This document shows positions 45,798 through 58,352 of a stretch of 64,000 nucleotides of DNA, piece by piece. Made by a program: the position numbers and the translations under genes. Numbering within the stretch: position 1 is the stretch's first letter; each line of letters begins with the position of its first letter. The notes beneath the pieces were generated by a model that had not been told where the DNA came from, ran no database searches, and saw only the letters and a program-made list of their open reading frames with translations. The stretch is from Wyeomyia smithii. Taxonomy: Eukaryota > Arthropoda > Insecta > Diptera > Culicidae. Location: contig NC_073695.1 of NCBI RefSeq assembly GCF_029784165.1, forward strand, positions 55,785,967-55,849,966, given 5' to 3'.

Positions 45798-48216
45798 TTT
45801 ATGCTGCTGCTAGCGGAAAAAACCTTGCAAATATGCATCTTTTTGTTGGTGTTAATTTTACGACAGCGGCCGGCGCCCCATCATTGTGATTCCAAAACCG
45901 CACCAGTGACATGCGGACGCTAGGTGATAGCAGCTGAAAGGAGGAAATACAAAATAGTACCGGTCATCTCGTGCCGGTTTCACCCGTAATGCTGGTGGCT
46001 TTAGTAGTAAATGGCTACTGCAAAACACTTAAATGGCTGGAATTCTGGACGGACTAACCAGGAAACTATAATCGGCAACTGGCACCTTTTGGTGCCTCGA
46101 AATTTTGGTACAGAAGCGGCTAATTGAATTTTCTGTTTTACCAAATGCTGCTGCTAGCGGAAAAAACCTTGCAAAAATGCATGTTTGTGTTGGTGTTAAT
46201 ATTACGACAGCGGCCGGCGCAGCTTTCAAGAAACATTTGTCTCTACCATTCCATCATCTATGTAGCCCCTCCCTTTTTCTTATTATCTGACGAAGCCTTG
46301 GTATAAAACGTATCGTTCAAACATTTCACCCCATCAGTTTCATTATTAAACCGTACCGGGTACATACGGACGCTCGGTGTTAGCAGCTAAAAGGAGGAAA
46401 AACAAAATAGTACCGGTCATCTCGTGCCGGTTTGACCCGTGATGCTGGTGGCTACTGCAAAATACTAAAATGGCTGGAATTCTGGACGGAAACCAGTAAA
46501 CAAGAAATCGGCAACTTGCACCTTTTGGTGCCTAGCAGTTTTATAATAGAAGCGGTTAGTTGAATTTTATGTTTTACAATTGCTGTTGCTAGCGGAAAAA
46601 ACCTTGCAAAAATGCTTGTTTATGTTGATGTTAATTTCACGACAGCGCTAGGTGTTAGCAGCTGAAAGGAGGAAAGACAAAATAGTACCGGTCATCTCGT
46701 ACCGGTTTCACCCGTTATGCTGGTGGCTTTTAGTAGATTAACCAGAAAACAACAATATAATCGGCAACTGGCACCTTTTGGTGCCTCGAAATTTTGGTAC
46801 AGAAGCGGCAAATTGAATTTTCTGTTTTACCAAATGCTGCTGCTAGCGGAGAAAACCTTGCAAAAATGCATGTTTGTGTTGGTGTTAATATTACGACAGC
46901 GGCCGGCGCAGCTTTCAAGAAACATTTGTCTCTACCATTCCACCATCTATGTAGCCCCTCTCTTTTTCTAATTATCTGACGAAGCCTTGGTATAAAACGT
47001 ATCGTTCGAACATTTCACCCCATCAGTTTCATTATTAAACCGTACCGGGTACATATGGACGCTCGGTGTTAGCAGCTAAAAGGAGGAAAAACAAAATAGT
47101 ACCGGTCATCTCGTGCCGGTTTGACCCGTGATGCTGGTGGCTACTGCAAAATACTAAAATGGCTTGAATTCTGGACGGAAACTAGTAAACAAGAAATCGG
47201 CAACTGGCACCTTTTGGTGCCTAGCAGTTTTATAATAGAAGCGGTTAGTTGAATTTTATGTTTTACAATTGCTGTTGCTAGCGGAAAAAACCTTGCAAAA
47301 ATGCTTGTTTATGTTGATGTTAATTTCACGACAGCGCTAGGTGTTAGCAGCTGAAAGGAGGAAAGACAAAATAGTACCGGTCATCTCGTACCGGTTTCAC
47401 CCGTTATGCTGGTGGCTTTTAGTAGATTAACCAGAAAACAACAATATAATCGGCAACTGGCACCTTTTGGTGCCTCGGAATTTTGGTACAGAAGCGGCAA
47501 ATTGAATTTTCTGTTTTACCAAATGCTGCTGCTAGCGGAGAAAACCTTGCAAAAATGCATGTTTGTGTTGGTGTTAATATTACGACAGCGGCCGGCGCAG
47601 CTTTCAAGAAACATTTGTCTCTACCATTCCACCATCTATGTAGCCCCTCTCTTTTTCTAATTATCTGACGAAGCCTTGGTATAAAACGTATCGTTCGAAC
47701 ATTTCACCCCATCAGTTTCATTATTAAACCGTACCGGGTACATATGGACGCTCGGTGTTAGCAGCTAAGAGGAGGAAAAACAAAATAGTACCGGTCATCT
47801 CGTGCCGGTTTGACCCGTGATGCTGGTGGCTACTGCAAAATACTAAAATGGCTGGAATTCTGGACGGAAACCAGTAAACAAGAAATCGGCAACTGGCACC
47901 TTTTGGTGCCTCGCAGTTTTATAATAGAAGCGGTTAGTTGAATTTTATGTTTTACAATTGCTGTTGCTAGCGGCAAAAACCTTGCAAAAATGCATGTTTA
48001 TGTTGATGTTAATTTCACGACAGCGCTAGGTGTTAGCAGCTGAAAGGAGAAAAGACAAAATAGTACCGGTCATCTCGTACCGGTTTCACCCGTTATGCTG
48101 GTGGCTGTTAGTAATAAATGGCTACTGCAAAATACTAAAATGGCTGGAATTCTGGACGAGAATAATCGGAAACTGGTACCTTTTGGAGCCTCGAAATTTT
48201 GTTACAGAAGTTTTGT
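45798..48216 (+). repeat. Tandem array with a 689-bp higher-order unit
   Basis: The landmark TACCGGTCATCTCGT recurs at about 45959, 46411, 46686, 47099, 47375, 47788 and 48063. Spacing alternates 413 and 276 bp, giving a 689-bp unit made of two related sub-units. Each sub-unit also has a GCACCTTTTGGTGC hairpin (for example 46081-46096, 46770-46785), a GCTAGCGGAAAA block and TTGCAAAAATGCATGTT-type sequence; the longer one has TGGTATAAAACGTATCG. The 2nd and 3rd units are nearly identical, the first and last diverged. Open frames of 61-84 codons repeat with the unit (for example 46717-46971 and 47406-47660) but overlap on both strands and have no known domain. Confidence 0.93.
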
Positions 48217-51200
48217 AAAAGAAGCGTTGCAATTCCCTCTACTATTTGCTTCAATGGAATATTTTTTTTTTAAGAATACGGTAGTCAACGTCATGCGGTC
48301 GTGTCTTGAATACCACCCTCCTACTTTTTTATGTTTTGGGAGCGTGTGCATTAGGTATTACCTATTGAAAATTAGTGCTTGTTCTTAGCAAAACAGAGCC
48401 TAAGTGGTAACGTTCCGCTCATAATTTGTGTCCGAATTCGACCAATTAATGGCTTGCTTGACCAGTATCGTACCTCGAGATCAGATGGGAAGCTTACGGA
48501 TCGTAAGGAATGATTTCCTGATTTGAAATATCATTAATCATATGACCATTTTTTGAATGAATTATCAGTTTACGATTTGGATTTTTTTTAATATACCACA
48601 TGTTTTTTTTTGTTTTAAAAAGAATGTTAATCATATTGTTTAGTTCCAAATGAATTGTACAAGCATACATTGTTCCACTGTCATGAAAGTAAAATAAATT
48701 ATCATATACTTTCTCTGCCAGGGAATGTATATTTTATCTTGAAACCTACTTTTTACGCACTCGAGATTGATAACGATGGCACTGTTGGCACTGAAAGTAT
48801 GAATTGCAGTCATAAACTGCAATTTTTTCACACAGTTTCTAGCTACTCACGCTTATTTTCGAGAACTATCAAAGGCAGTTTTAGACGATCAAACAAACGC
48901 ATAAGAAGCAAATTGTTGGCAACTCAACAACTGCATGTTTTTTTCTTGCATTTCTTTAAATTCATTAGCCTCAACACAATTCCCGTACCAGTATACTTCA
49001 AGTACACATCGCTACTCACAACAACCTTCCTGACGTGTACCCCCCGTTGTGGCTCATCTCGGGTGACATATCTCGCCGAATACGGGGCCCTATGATTTGC
49101 AGCACGCCAGTGTGACACTTATCATTTGGCCGGGAGTCGCTTTTTTGCATCACCAGCGACTAACCATCCATTCAACAGCTTTAAAAAATTCATCTACTTA
49201 TCATCAACAGTAGCAGCAGCAGCCGCAGCAGGCAGCCAGAGTGTTCCATTAGACCATATTTGTACTTTTGCTCACACACTGGTTCCGTGTGTCACCAACC
49301 CAGCCACCCCCACATTAGAGGACGACCGTATGGTACATGATGAACGACCGCCTGCCATTCTTCTGTCCACCTCTCTTGGCAGCTCTTGCCGTCCGGTTTG
49401 GCACGGTGACTTTTCCGCGAAGCTTTTCACTGTCGGGATTTCAGTTTTTGGTTTACCGTCGTCTGGCGCGGTTGGATTACGGAACTGCTGGCACTGGGAG
49501 AAATTCGCTAGAAGAAATTATTCGCTTCAATTCAAGCTCGGCATCTGTTTGGCGAGAGCTGGCATTCTTGCGTGCAGATTTCGGTTTGAGCGGCTTTCTT
49601 CAACCGAACACTGGCCTAGCTATGTCCTGATGGTTTTGAAGCGACCACTCTGAATGAGGCCAGCAAATGGATGGTATTAACTCGGGTAAATCGGATTACT
49701 TCTAGATTCTTTTTTTTTTTCGCTGAATCAAGCTTACGGTGCGGATGATTACCGTATGTTTGTGGGATCCACTTTCTAAGGTTGCAAACCAGATCTGTGC
49801 AGGTTTTGCAACTGACCATTGAAGGTTCGATGGTAAAGTATCGGTGCATTTTTTTTCAAAATTTTCTCTCATCAACTCATGACTCACCACTTTAGTGTTA
49901 AACTGTACTATAATGTGCAGCATATGCGAGGCCTCCAACGAAACTGCTCCCGTTCCTATACACTTTCTGCTGCACGGACAATGTCAGCCTGTGAAAACGC
50001 AAAACAACTGTCATTGAACATGTGGTACTAGGATTAATCTGTTCCGTCCTCTATGTAGCATTCATTAAGCATTGGCAAATTGTCGCTAATTCCCCTAAAT
50101 GCGACCATTGATGTCGGGGCACTGCTACTAAGGCTTCTTGCGCGGCCGTTCTCTGCACAATGCTGCGCTTGTGTGCTGCATAAGGAGCAGAAAAAAGCCC
50201 AATACAAACACTATCCAGCTTGGAATGACTAGTACGTACCTACGAACATACGTACATTCTTGCCGTATGTTGTAATATGATACCGAGCAAAACCGCAAAA
50301 CAACCATCAGAGGCTTTCTGCATGCTAAATATGCCGATTTGCTGGCAGCCTGAGCGCTAGGAATTTCTTCATTAACGCGTAGGCAAAATGCTCTAGAACC
50401 TGATGTGGACACATTTGTATGCTGGTACAGCAATGAGTGACTTTTGCGACGGAGTATTTTATTGTTTGATGCATTATTGATTAGTTTGTTTGATTAGTTT
50501 TATGTGTAACTTTTTTGGAGGTAATTAACCATCTAGTACCCAAATTAATTTTTAGACGGATTTCGAAAAAATCACTATGAAGCCTTATAAACATTTTTTA
50601 AGTCCTTATTGAAGCTTTTTAGAGGTTTGACTGAAGACCGTCTAGAGGCGGCACTGGGCACTAGAGGGTTAAATAAGAAATCTATCGATTTCCTTACCAT
50701 TCAAGCTATTTAACATTTTCGCAGTCTCTAGTAGACTTTTTACTGAAGTGTCTAATCATTTTGGTGGTAAGTAACTAAGGTTAATTTCGCGATCTACAGA
50801 AAATATTCCTGGTTAAAGAAAATCGCATATCAAAAGTCAGAATAGAAATCCATGAGTCAACGAAAAAGTCAAGATACTAGCCAAACAACATCATCCTTTC
50901 GTGTCTTCACTCGTTAGTTCATGTCAGTGCAGTTCCAGAAACAGCAACGAAAAGCGTTCCACTTATCTGTTCGGCATACATTCACTTTGAAGGTCGAATA
51001 CTACAACACACGCGCGCGTTTTGCAATAAAACTATATAAAGAATCTATCCAGCAGCGACACGTACTCGAATCGTCGAGAGGAAAACAAATTCGACTTCCA
51101 AACTAAATATGCCTCACATGTAGTGTGTATGCATATGGGCATGTACACGAATTACACGCAGTCTCCTCCATGAGATTGTCGGCGAGAAACAAATCGCAAC

Positions 51201-52924
51201 CAGGGTCTTAGCGTACGGGGGTTACGCTCGGTGATTTTGCCGTGCTGATCTAATTGTGCATCATATAAAAACATCGGTTTTCACTCCTTGTATCTAGACC
51301 AAAATATAAAAAAACCAAAATCTTGTCCAAATGAAACGCGATTTCTCAGACAGATCTTGGACGGTTGTACCTTGAATGTAACAACAGATCTCGTTTGTTG
51401 CTGAACGCTTGTTCCGTTGCTTTCGTTACACGCGTCAGTCGTCGCGCACTGCAGAGATGCTGCTGTACGTCAACTTTTTTTTCCTGATCAGTTTCGGGTG
51501 CATTATTCACTCACGGGATGAAAAAAAAATTATTCGCTCAGGTGAATGCCAGAAATTGGTCCACTGCACGCTTCTGCGGCAGCCGCGCGTAGGACGACGG
51601 GCGAATGAAAAGCTAAAAATAAACCTAGTTCATCGCATATGCTAAGTATGACTAACTATCGTAGGGAAAAAACTACCTCGTATTTACGTGGCTAAATAAC
51701 GTCACCTTATCCGCTCCAGCGCACCGGACAAAGGAATGCCGGTTCGAGACAAGTACGGTGTATGGTTTATTTACATAATAATTGCGAATTTTATTCTACG
51801 TTTATGGGAGCTGCACATTCTGCAGAGCGGCATATGCAGCATAGCGTACTGTTGCGGGTTGTCATATCAGCGAAAACCGCCCGAATAATGAGATAAACAC
51901 GATATGGAATGGTTATAAAAAGCTGAAACGATATCGGGTTCATAATCAACACTACTGGCTCGTGGAACCAGGCACAAAATTTGTTTAGATCGTTTTCACG
52001 GTATGCAATGTTATTTATACTCAATTTTGTGTTTGGTATCAAATTAAAAATGAACTCAATCATTTTCTACTTTAATAGATAAGTAAGTCAGAACTCTGAG
52101 CGTAGTTCAACCATGAATTGGAAAACTCAGATCTGCAACCAACGTGAAGCGAAGTCTCTTTAATATTTCTCTGATATTGGTGAATAGTAATAGGAAGACA
52201 GTAGATTAGAATAAATTCATTTAAAATTTAATTTGATAACTGAAACGATTTTTCGTGCATTCAATGTATTATCAATTACATACAATCCATCTTAAAAACC
52301 AGTGCAAGAATAAATTAGTATGAAAATCACGGCTATGATATAATGAAAATTGTGGATGAGAGAATACGAGTCTAGGTCTCGCTCATTGCAGTGAATATAT
52401 TCAGTTCTCTGTGGAGCATGTCATTCAACAAATTGCCTAATGAGTTCAATAAATATAGGATGAAATCTTAAATCCGCTAATCTTGTTTTCGTAATTTAAA
52501 ACGAATTCCTGTTGGTTGCCATATATTGATCGGCTCATTATTTAAAAACAAACATTGGCTTATTTTTGTGCAAAAGATATATACAAGCAAATATATGAAC
52601 CTGATTTTAAAAAGTAATACATAGTCAAATAAATAGATAACATTTTACATATTTAAAATTGCTGAAACTATGATGTGTCATGGCAAAAAAATTGCATCCC
52701 AATTTATCTAATTGTTGCTAGGAATATTTAATACAAGTTACGAACATTGAGGGTTTTTAGTAAATCTCATCAAACCGATGTTAGCGAAGAACATACGGGT
52801 TAAACACTAAATAATAACAAAATCTAGGGAATAGAAGAAGTACGCTTACCTACCAATTCTCATGGAATCGACCAGCAAAAACAAAATATAGTCAACTGGG
52901 CAAAGTTTATGCGATATTTTGTTG
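48217..52924. other. Unassigned; GC-richer at 49100-49650
   Basis: 49126-49653 carries a 175-codon + frame overlapped by a 97-codon frame in another phase. A poly-Ala tract from a CAGCAGCAGC-type repeat and lack of domains make it unconvincing; regulatory sequence is as likely. The rest is mostly AT-rich with no resolved repeats. Confidence 0.3.
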
Positions 52925-53482
52925 AATCAACATCCCGCGCTTCCAGAGCGCCGCACCGGTGAGGGTTTGGGGCGTATCTAGGCGTGGAAAGTTTCTACTG
53001 GTATTTATCGACAAAAAAAAAACGTGAAAATCAACGTCGCGTACTATAAAACCGAGGTCTGGAGAAGGTTGTGGCTCGGAACTTCGGGACCTTTACGGAA
53101 AGAATTATTTCGTCCTTCAATAGTGTGGTGTCGGAAGAATTTGACTGATTTTCTCGAAAAAAACTTTGTGGCCTCCCAGCTCCCCGAACTATAATCTCCT
53201 GGACTTTTATGTATAGTCGTACACGCTGGCTAAGCAAAGCGAAAATTAAGTGACCACCATGGATCAATTTATGAAGCTTATTTCCTAGATATGGAACGAG
53301 ATCCCGGAGGACCAGGTGTCTCAAGTTCGTCATACATCACAAAGAGGGTTTTCTCCCAGCTAATATGTCGTGCAGGTTCACAATAAACACTGCTTGAATA
53401 AAAATTGATTCATAAAAGAATATCTTGTATTGTCATGTTTTTGACACATTTTTAAGGTGTATTCGAACTTATTCAACACCCT
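52925..53482 (+). pseudogene. Mariner/Tc1 transposase, C-terminal half with terminal repeat
   Basis: Across frames the + strand gives KINVAYYKTEVWRRL-like sequence (53030-53080), SPNYNPLDFYVWSYTLAK around the third catalytic residue (near 53190-53240), TTMDQFMKLIS and EIPEDQVSQVRH, with a stop at 53384-53386. About 70 bp later comes the inverted-repeat end TATTCGAACTTATTCAACAC, then CCT (to 53482), followed by TA, consistent with the TA target of this superfamily. The second catalytic box is not recognisable and there are several frameshifts. The N-terminal half and the left terminal repeat were not found. Confidence 0.8.
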
Positions 53483-53940
53483 ATAGGTTACCGATGTTGC
53501 ACAATGGTCAGAAAAGCAAGATTTTTTGGCCAAAATTAATTCTCTGTATCAAATTGCTGGTTTTCTGCTGTAGATTTTTTGTCATATGAAAACAGGGTTG
53601 TACTGATAGGAGTCTATGCATAAACCACGTAATGAAATATTTTTCAAACAAAATTTTAAAAAACTCAATAAATTAGAGATTACAGTCTATACTAACGAAT
53701 AATTTTATTATTGCACATTTTTTCAATCTGCTTTGGACCGAATTGCCTTTATATATGAAGATTTCGTTTACAGGTCACACAAAAATTCATAATTCAATAA
53801 TCTCTTTCCACAAAGAACGTAATTTTTCTGCAAACTTTTTACATATATTCTTGAAGCGTACAGTGATATAAAAAAATTTCATCCAACTCAATAATTTTTA
53901 TCAAAAACATAACGGTTGTTCTTCAAAAAAAAAAAAGTCA
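53483..53940. other. Unassigned AT-rich sequence
   Basis: Ends in a poly-A run next to the transposase remnant. Nothing else seen. Confidence 0.3.
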
Positions 53941-54255
53941 GTGAATATTAGTAAAAGGTCAGCCGTATGGCGCAACTTTGTTGAGATGCTCTTACAAGAC
54001 TGTTTGGCTAACTATACTGACATCCATATTCCAGATGCAATTCCGGATTCTCGTGGTCAGCTGCTTGATGTCCGTGGCTCGCCAATTATTCTTGTGCACC
54101 AGGGCACTAAGGGAACTGAAAATCGGACGGCCCTGAAGCAAGTTGGTCGGGTTCCGATCCATGGGTACGTACGGTATCTGTTTTTCCTCCAGGTACGCCA
54201 ACGTCTTCTTGGCGTAACGGGAAGACGCCTCGTCCGGCCAGAAGATGTACTTCTA
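53941..54255 (-). pseudogene. DD37E-type (ITmD37E-like) transposase fragment
   Basis: Read on the minus strand from 54255, the frame gives IFWPDEASSRYAKKTLAYLE, then KQIPYVPMDRNPTN, LLQGRPI, NNWRATDIKQLTTRIRNC and MDVSIVSQTVL before a stop. FWPD holds the second catalytic Asp. Counting from that Asp, 37 residues lie before the position where the RPIE glutamate should be; this is the DD37E spacing described from mosquito transposons. Here the glutamate is replaced (RPIFSS), so the catalytic triad is broken, and the N-terminal two thirds are missing. Confidence 0.8.
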
Positions 54256-54539
54256 CACAGTGCTCACTTCTAGACAGTGCTCACTTTTAAACAGTGCTCA
54301 CGGGTACCTTTTCGTCCCGAAAGTGGTCTACTGTAAATTTTTTTGCTTGACTTTCATGCATTTCGAATCACCGTACTACGCACCCGCGGAGTACTTGTTA
54401 TTTCGACGCCATTTCTGATCGAACTAACAGCACCCGAGCGAGAAGTAACGAGCTACTCGTTTCTAGGGAACCCAGAGAACAATTCCCTCAATGAGAAATT
54501 TTTTTATGCTCTTTGGGAACATTCATAAATGACATAGCA

Positions 54540-54630
54540 TTCGAGGAGGAAGGGAGGGGGGTTTGTAGCTTTGTGACGAAATGTGACTAGGGGGAGGGTC
54601 ATGCCAAGCTACGTATCAAACATGAAACTA
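54540..54630. repeat. G-run repeat with TTTGTGACGAAATG, left copy
   Basis: GAGGGGGGTTTGTAGC, TTTGTGACGAAATG, AGGGGGAGGGTC and AAGCTACGTA are shared with 55508-55600. The two copies flank the Penelope-like foldback. Confidence 0.65.
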
Positions 54631-54670
54631 AAAAAAAAGTAGCGGAGGTCGACCGGAATAACCGTTACAG

Positions 54671-55373
54671 AGGTGGATTGGCTTTCTCGGTCTTGAAGAA
54701 TCAAAACGACTAAATTTTGTTCAACCTGACGTTTCGACCTTTGGTTTAGGCCTTCATCAAAGGGTACTACGGATTAAAATAATCAATTAACATAATTACA
54801 TGTACTAACTAACAACACAAAATCTCAAACTCACACACTAGTCTGCCGTTTTTCGTTTCATAAACATTAAACAACGATTCTTGAAGGTTTCACGTTGAAT
54901 ATTTGTCATTTACATTTACATTGGTGGAATAAATATTTAAATCTCGGTAAAAAGAAATTGACTTGCCGGAAAACTAAACTGTATCGAACTTTTCAAAATG
55001 GAGAGTGAGATGCTTTATGGTTGATGTGATTGCGAATCTGTGGTGCTATAATCTGGGCTATTTCTTGGTCTGTTATTATTGAGAGTGATCTGTGATCACT
55101 CCGGCTAATTAGATAAGATAAGACAAATAACGCAATGACAAATAATTAACGTGAAACCTTCAAAAATCGATGTTTAATGTTTAAGAAACGAATAACAGCA
55201 GACTAGTGTGTGAGTTTAAGGTTTGGTGTTGTTAGTTAGTACATGTAATTATGTTGATTAATAATTTTAATCCGTAGTACCCTTCGATAAAGGCCTAAAC
55301 CAAAGGTCGAAACGTCAGGTTGAACAAAATTTAGTCGTTTTGATTCTTCAAGACCGAGAAAACCAACCCGCCT
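54671..55373. mobile_element. Inverted pair of Penelope-like terminal sequences
   Basis: Two 240-bp arms (54671-54910 and 55134-55373) are inverted copies of each other; shared blocks include TCTTGAAGAATCAAAACGAC, TTTTGTTCAACCTGACG, TGTACTAACTAACAACA and GAAGGTTTCACGTT. The 223-bp loop is unrelated. Each arm holds a hammerhead-like motif: stem II GGCC-TAAACCAAA-GGTC, GAAA, and an ACGTC box (minus strand 54763-54725; + strand 55280-55319). The first core strand is TTGATGA in one and TCGATAA in the other rather than CTGATGA, so both are probably inactive. Penelope-like elements are known for terminal repeats in varied orientation and for such motifs. No coding part remains. Confidence 0.6.
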
Positions 55374-55507
55374 CACTAAAAAAAGTTATTCGTCCTAATT
55401 GTTCGTTTTTATCACTGCTTTGTCTGTTTGTGGTAATTTTCAATACTTTCTTGTTCATTTATGATACGATGTATTTTTTTTATGATAAAATTTGCAGAGA
55501 AAAATTG

Positions 55508-55600
55508 TCATAAGAGGGGGGAGGGGGTATTTATAAAGCTACGTAATTATCTATGGGGGGGTCTGACTTTGTGACGAAATGCTACGATGGGGTAAGGGAG
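55508..55600. repeat. G-run repeat with TTTGTGACGAAATG, right copy
   Basis: AGGGGGGAGGGGG, AAGCTACGTAATTA, GACTTTGTGACGAAATGC and a further G run match the copy at 54540-54630. The two copies suggest one older dispersed element opened by later insertions. Confidence 0.65.
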
Positions 55601-55610
55601 GGTTAAAAAA

Positions 55611-58168
55611 AAAAAAAAAAACCTAAATCAATACACCTAGCGGTCAGACCCAGCCTTTCTCATTAAATTTTTTATTTGTAAAAATAGATTTACATGAACG
55701 CTTCAATCCAATGAATGTATATGCACTTTTTAGGTTCTAAAATATTGATGTTGTAATCTTTACATATAAAAATGCAGTCAAGTCTGTCTGTCTGTCTGAT
55801 CCATATAGGCCCGAAAACTACCGAACCGATCGACGTGAAAATTTGTGTGTAAAGGTTTTTGGTGCCGATAAAGGTTCCTATGATAGTTTGAGACCCCTCC
55901 CTCTTCTGGAAGGAAGGGGTCACATACAAATGAAACATAAATTTCTGCACAACTCAAGAACAAACCAAGCAAATGAAACCGAATTTGGCATGTGGATGTT
56001 TTAAGGGGTAATTAATATGTCCATAATAGTTGGATGAAACACAAATTTGTGCACATCTCGAGAACTAATCAACCAAATGGAACAAAATTTGGCAGGTAAA
56101 TGTTTTTAGTGGTAACAAATATGTACATAATGGTTTGAAACCCGACTCCCTCTTCTATAAGGGAGGGATCCCATGAAAATGAAACACAAATTTCGCGCAG
56201 CTCAAGAACCAATCAAGAAAATACAACCAAATTTGGTATGTGAATGTTTTTAGAGGTAACAAATATGTCCATAATGGTTTGACGTCCCTTCCTCTTCTGA
56301 AAGTACATGTTTCTTCACGAATTTTTGCACATCTCGCGAACTAATCAACTAAATGGAACCATATTGGCAGGTGAATGTTTTTAGTGGTAACAAATATGTT
56401 CCATAATCGACCTCAGACAACATTTTGGTTTGTAAGATGGCAACTTCCGGTTTCTGGAAAACAGCCTAAAATAAACAAATACTATCCAATATGAGTATCT
56501 TTGGAACCAGAATGATGCAAGGAGCTAACAATTGACCTCAGGCACCATTTTGAATTGCTAAATGGTAACTTATAGGCAACAGTCGGAAATGACCGAACAA
56601 TACTCAATATGGATATTTACGTGAACGTGATGATGCATAGAAACCAAACATTGACCCTGAACACTATTTTGAATTTGAAGACGACCACTTTTAGTTTCTG
56701 GAAAAAAACCAACAAACAAATACCTCCCAATATGGGTATTTCCGGTGTCAGATTGATGCCAGAAAGTCTGCTGATAATGACAGAATATAACCCAATATGA
56801 ATTAAGGCGATGTACAGAAGCCAAAAGACGAGGATGTTGTCATTTCGATAAAACCTATCATTTCAAACGATTTGTTATTTGACTTCGATTATATCCTATG
56901 GCCGATTCGTCGTGCATTTTCAGACTTTAAACCCATCGCAAGGAATCAATGAATTTGGAACGTTCAAATAGTACGATACCACATTTAAATTATATTTAGG
57001 CCACATATATCGATCAAAGCAGGTATAGTTTTAAATAGTCTTTGAATTTCTTTTCTTTCCATAACTTCTGAGCCACATATCAAATAATCATGAAGTTTGT
57101 TATTTGTAAGTTTGAGAAATGACTCGTTCGTATGACACTAGTTATGTTCAAATAAGTCATGTAATCTTTGAGATAATAGATTTTCGTTGTTTTATTAACA
57201 ATTCAACACAGAACGGTTACTTAAGTTCGATTATAATCAAATGAAATGGTAACGTGTAGGGCAGCCAAACTTTGAAACCACGTGTTCAATCATAATTCAT
57301 CAGTTAACCCTTAACTAGCCCGCTCATCCGATAATAATAATCAAATCGGTTGTGTAGTTTCTGAGATAATGAAGTTTCGTGATTTTTACAAGTCGGCACA
57401 TTACAAATGAAGTTACAGTTCGATTACAGCAAAATTCAATAGGGTCTTCTGAGGCAGCTAGACCATTCATTTGACACTTATTTTGTGGAAATCGGGTCAG
57501 CCATCTCTGAGAAAAGTGAGTGAGTCCAAGTAGTCTTCGGAATATGTTCCTTTGCATAGCTGGATTTCACATTTTTAAACATAACAGGCAAAGTAATAGT
57601 CCGACTGCAAAACAAATCAATAGGGCCTTATGGGGCAATAAGACCTTCCATTTGACACTGATTTTATGAAAATCGGTACAGCCATCTCTGAGAAACATGA
57701 GTGAGATTAAACAGTCTTCAGAACACGTTTTTTTCCATAACTTTTGAACCACAGATTCAATCCTAATGAAATTCAAAACTTAAGAGTTTTCTAGGTAGTC
57801 CGTTCTTTTGAGACCAATTTTGTTCAAATCGGTTGTGTAGTTTCTGAGATATTGATGTTTCATGATTTTCACATTTTTAAACTTAACCTCTAAACTAAAA
57901 ATCCGATTACAATGAAATTCAATAGAGTCTTATGGGGCAATAAGACCTTTCATTTGCAATTAATTTCATGAAAATCGGTCTAGCCATCTCTGAGAAAAGT
58001 GAGTGAGAATAAAAATCTGCACATACACACACACACATACACACACATACAGAAAATGCTCAGCTCGTCGAGCTGAGTCGAGTGATATATGCCATTCGGC
58101 CCTTTGGAGCACTTTTATACTTTCGGTTTTGCAAGTGATTGCTATACCTTTCTAGGAGAAAGGCAAAA
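55611..58168 (+). mobile_element. Composite culicid dispersed repeat
   Basis: It opens after a poly-A run with CTAGCGGTCAGACCCAGCC then TTTCTCATT, and closes with a GCTCGTCGAGC palindrome region, CTATACCTTTCTAGGAGAAAG and GC. Inside are TCTGTCTGTCTG, then four copies of a unit with GCACATCTCGAGAACTAATC-like sequence (about 55945, 56045, 56190, 56325), about three diverged ~125-bp monomers (56400-56800), and several copies of CAATAGGGTCTT, GACCTTTCATTTG and AGCCATCTCTGAGAAA (57430, 57610, 57920). An (AC)n run lies at 58024-58048. No coding capacity was seen. I recognise the right end as a common culicid repeat; its transposon class is unknown to me. Confidence 0.6.
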
Positions 58169-58352
58169 AACTACTTCATTTATGCATGCTCCATTTACCT
58201 ATTTTACAGAAAGGTATTGAAATTGTTCTTATTTTTGTTGAAAATATATTGCTAGTTTTTATGACCAAAAACGTGATATTCCAGTGGTATAAGTTGCCCC
58301 GAATCACCTTATTTAGCGATTTTCAAAGCAAATCGTATGCAACAACAATTCC

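Noticed and set aside
46717..47668. Repeated 61-84 codon frames as a small gene family
   Set aside because: They recur because the 689-bp unit recurs, overlap on both strands and resemble no protein I know.
45798..48216. Hammerhead motif in the 689-bp unit (CTGACGA followed by AAAACGTATC)
   Set aside because: CTGACGA fits the first core strand, but there is no GAAA, stem II is only two pairs and stem I does not pair.
49126..49653. 175-codon protein-coding gene
   Set aside because: Another long frame overlaps in a different phase, a simple CAG-type repeat supplies the poly-Ala, and no domain or splice signals support it.
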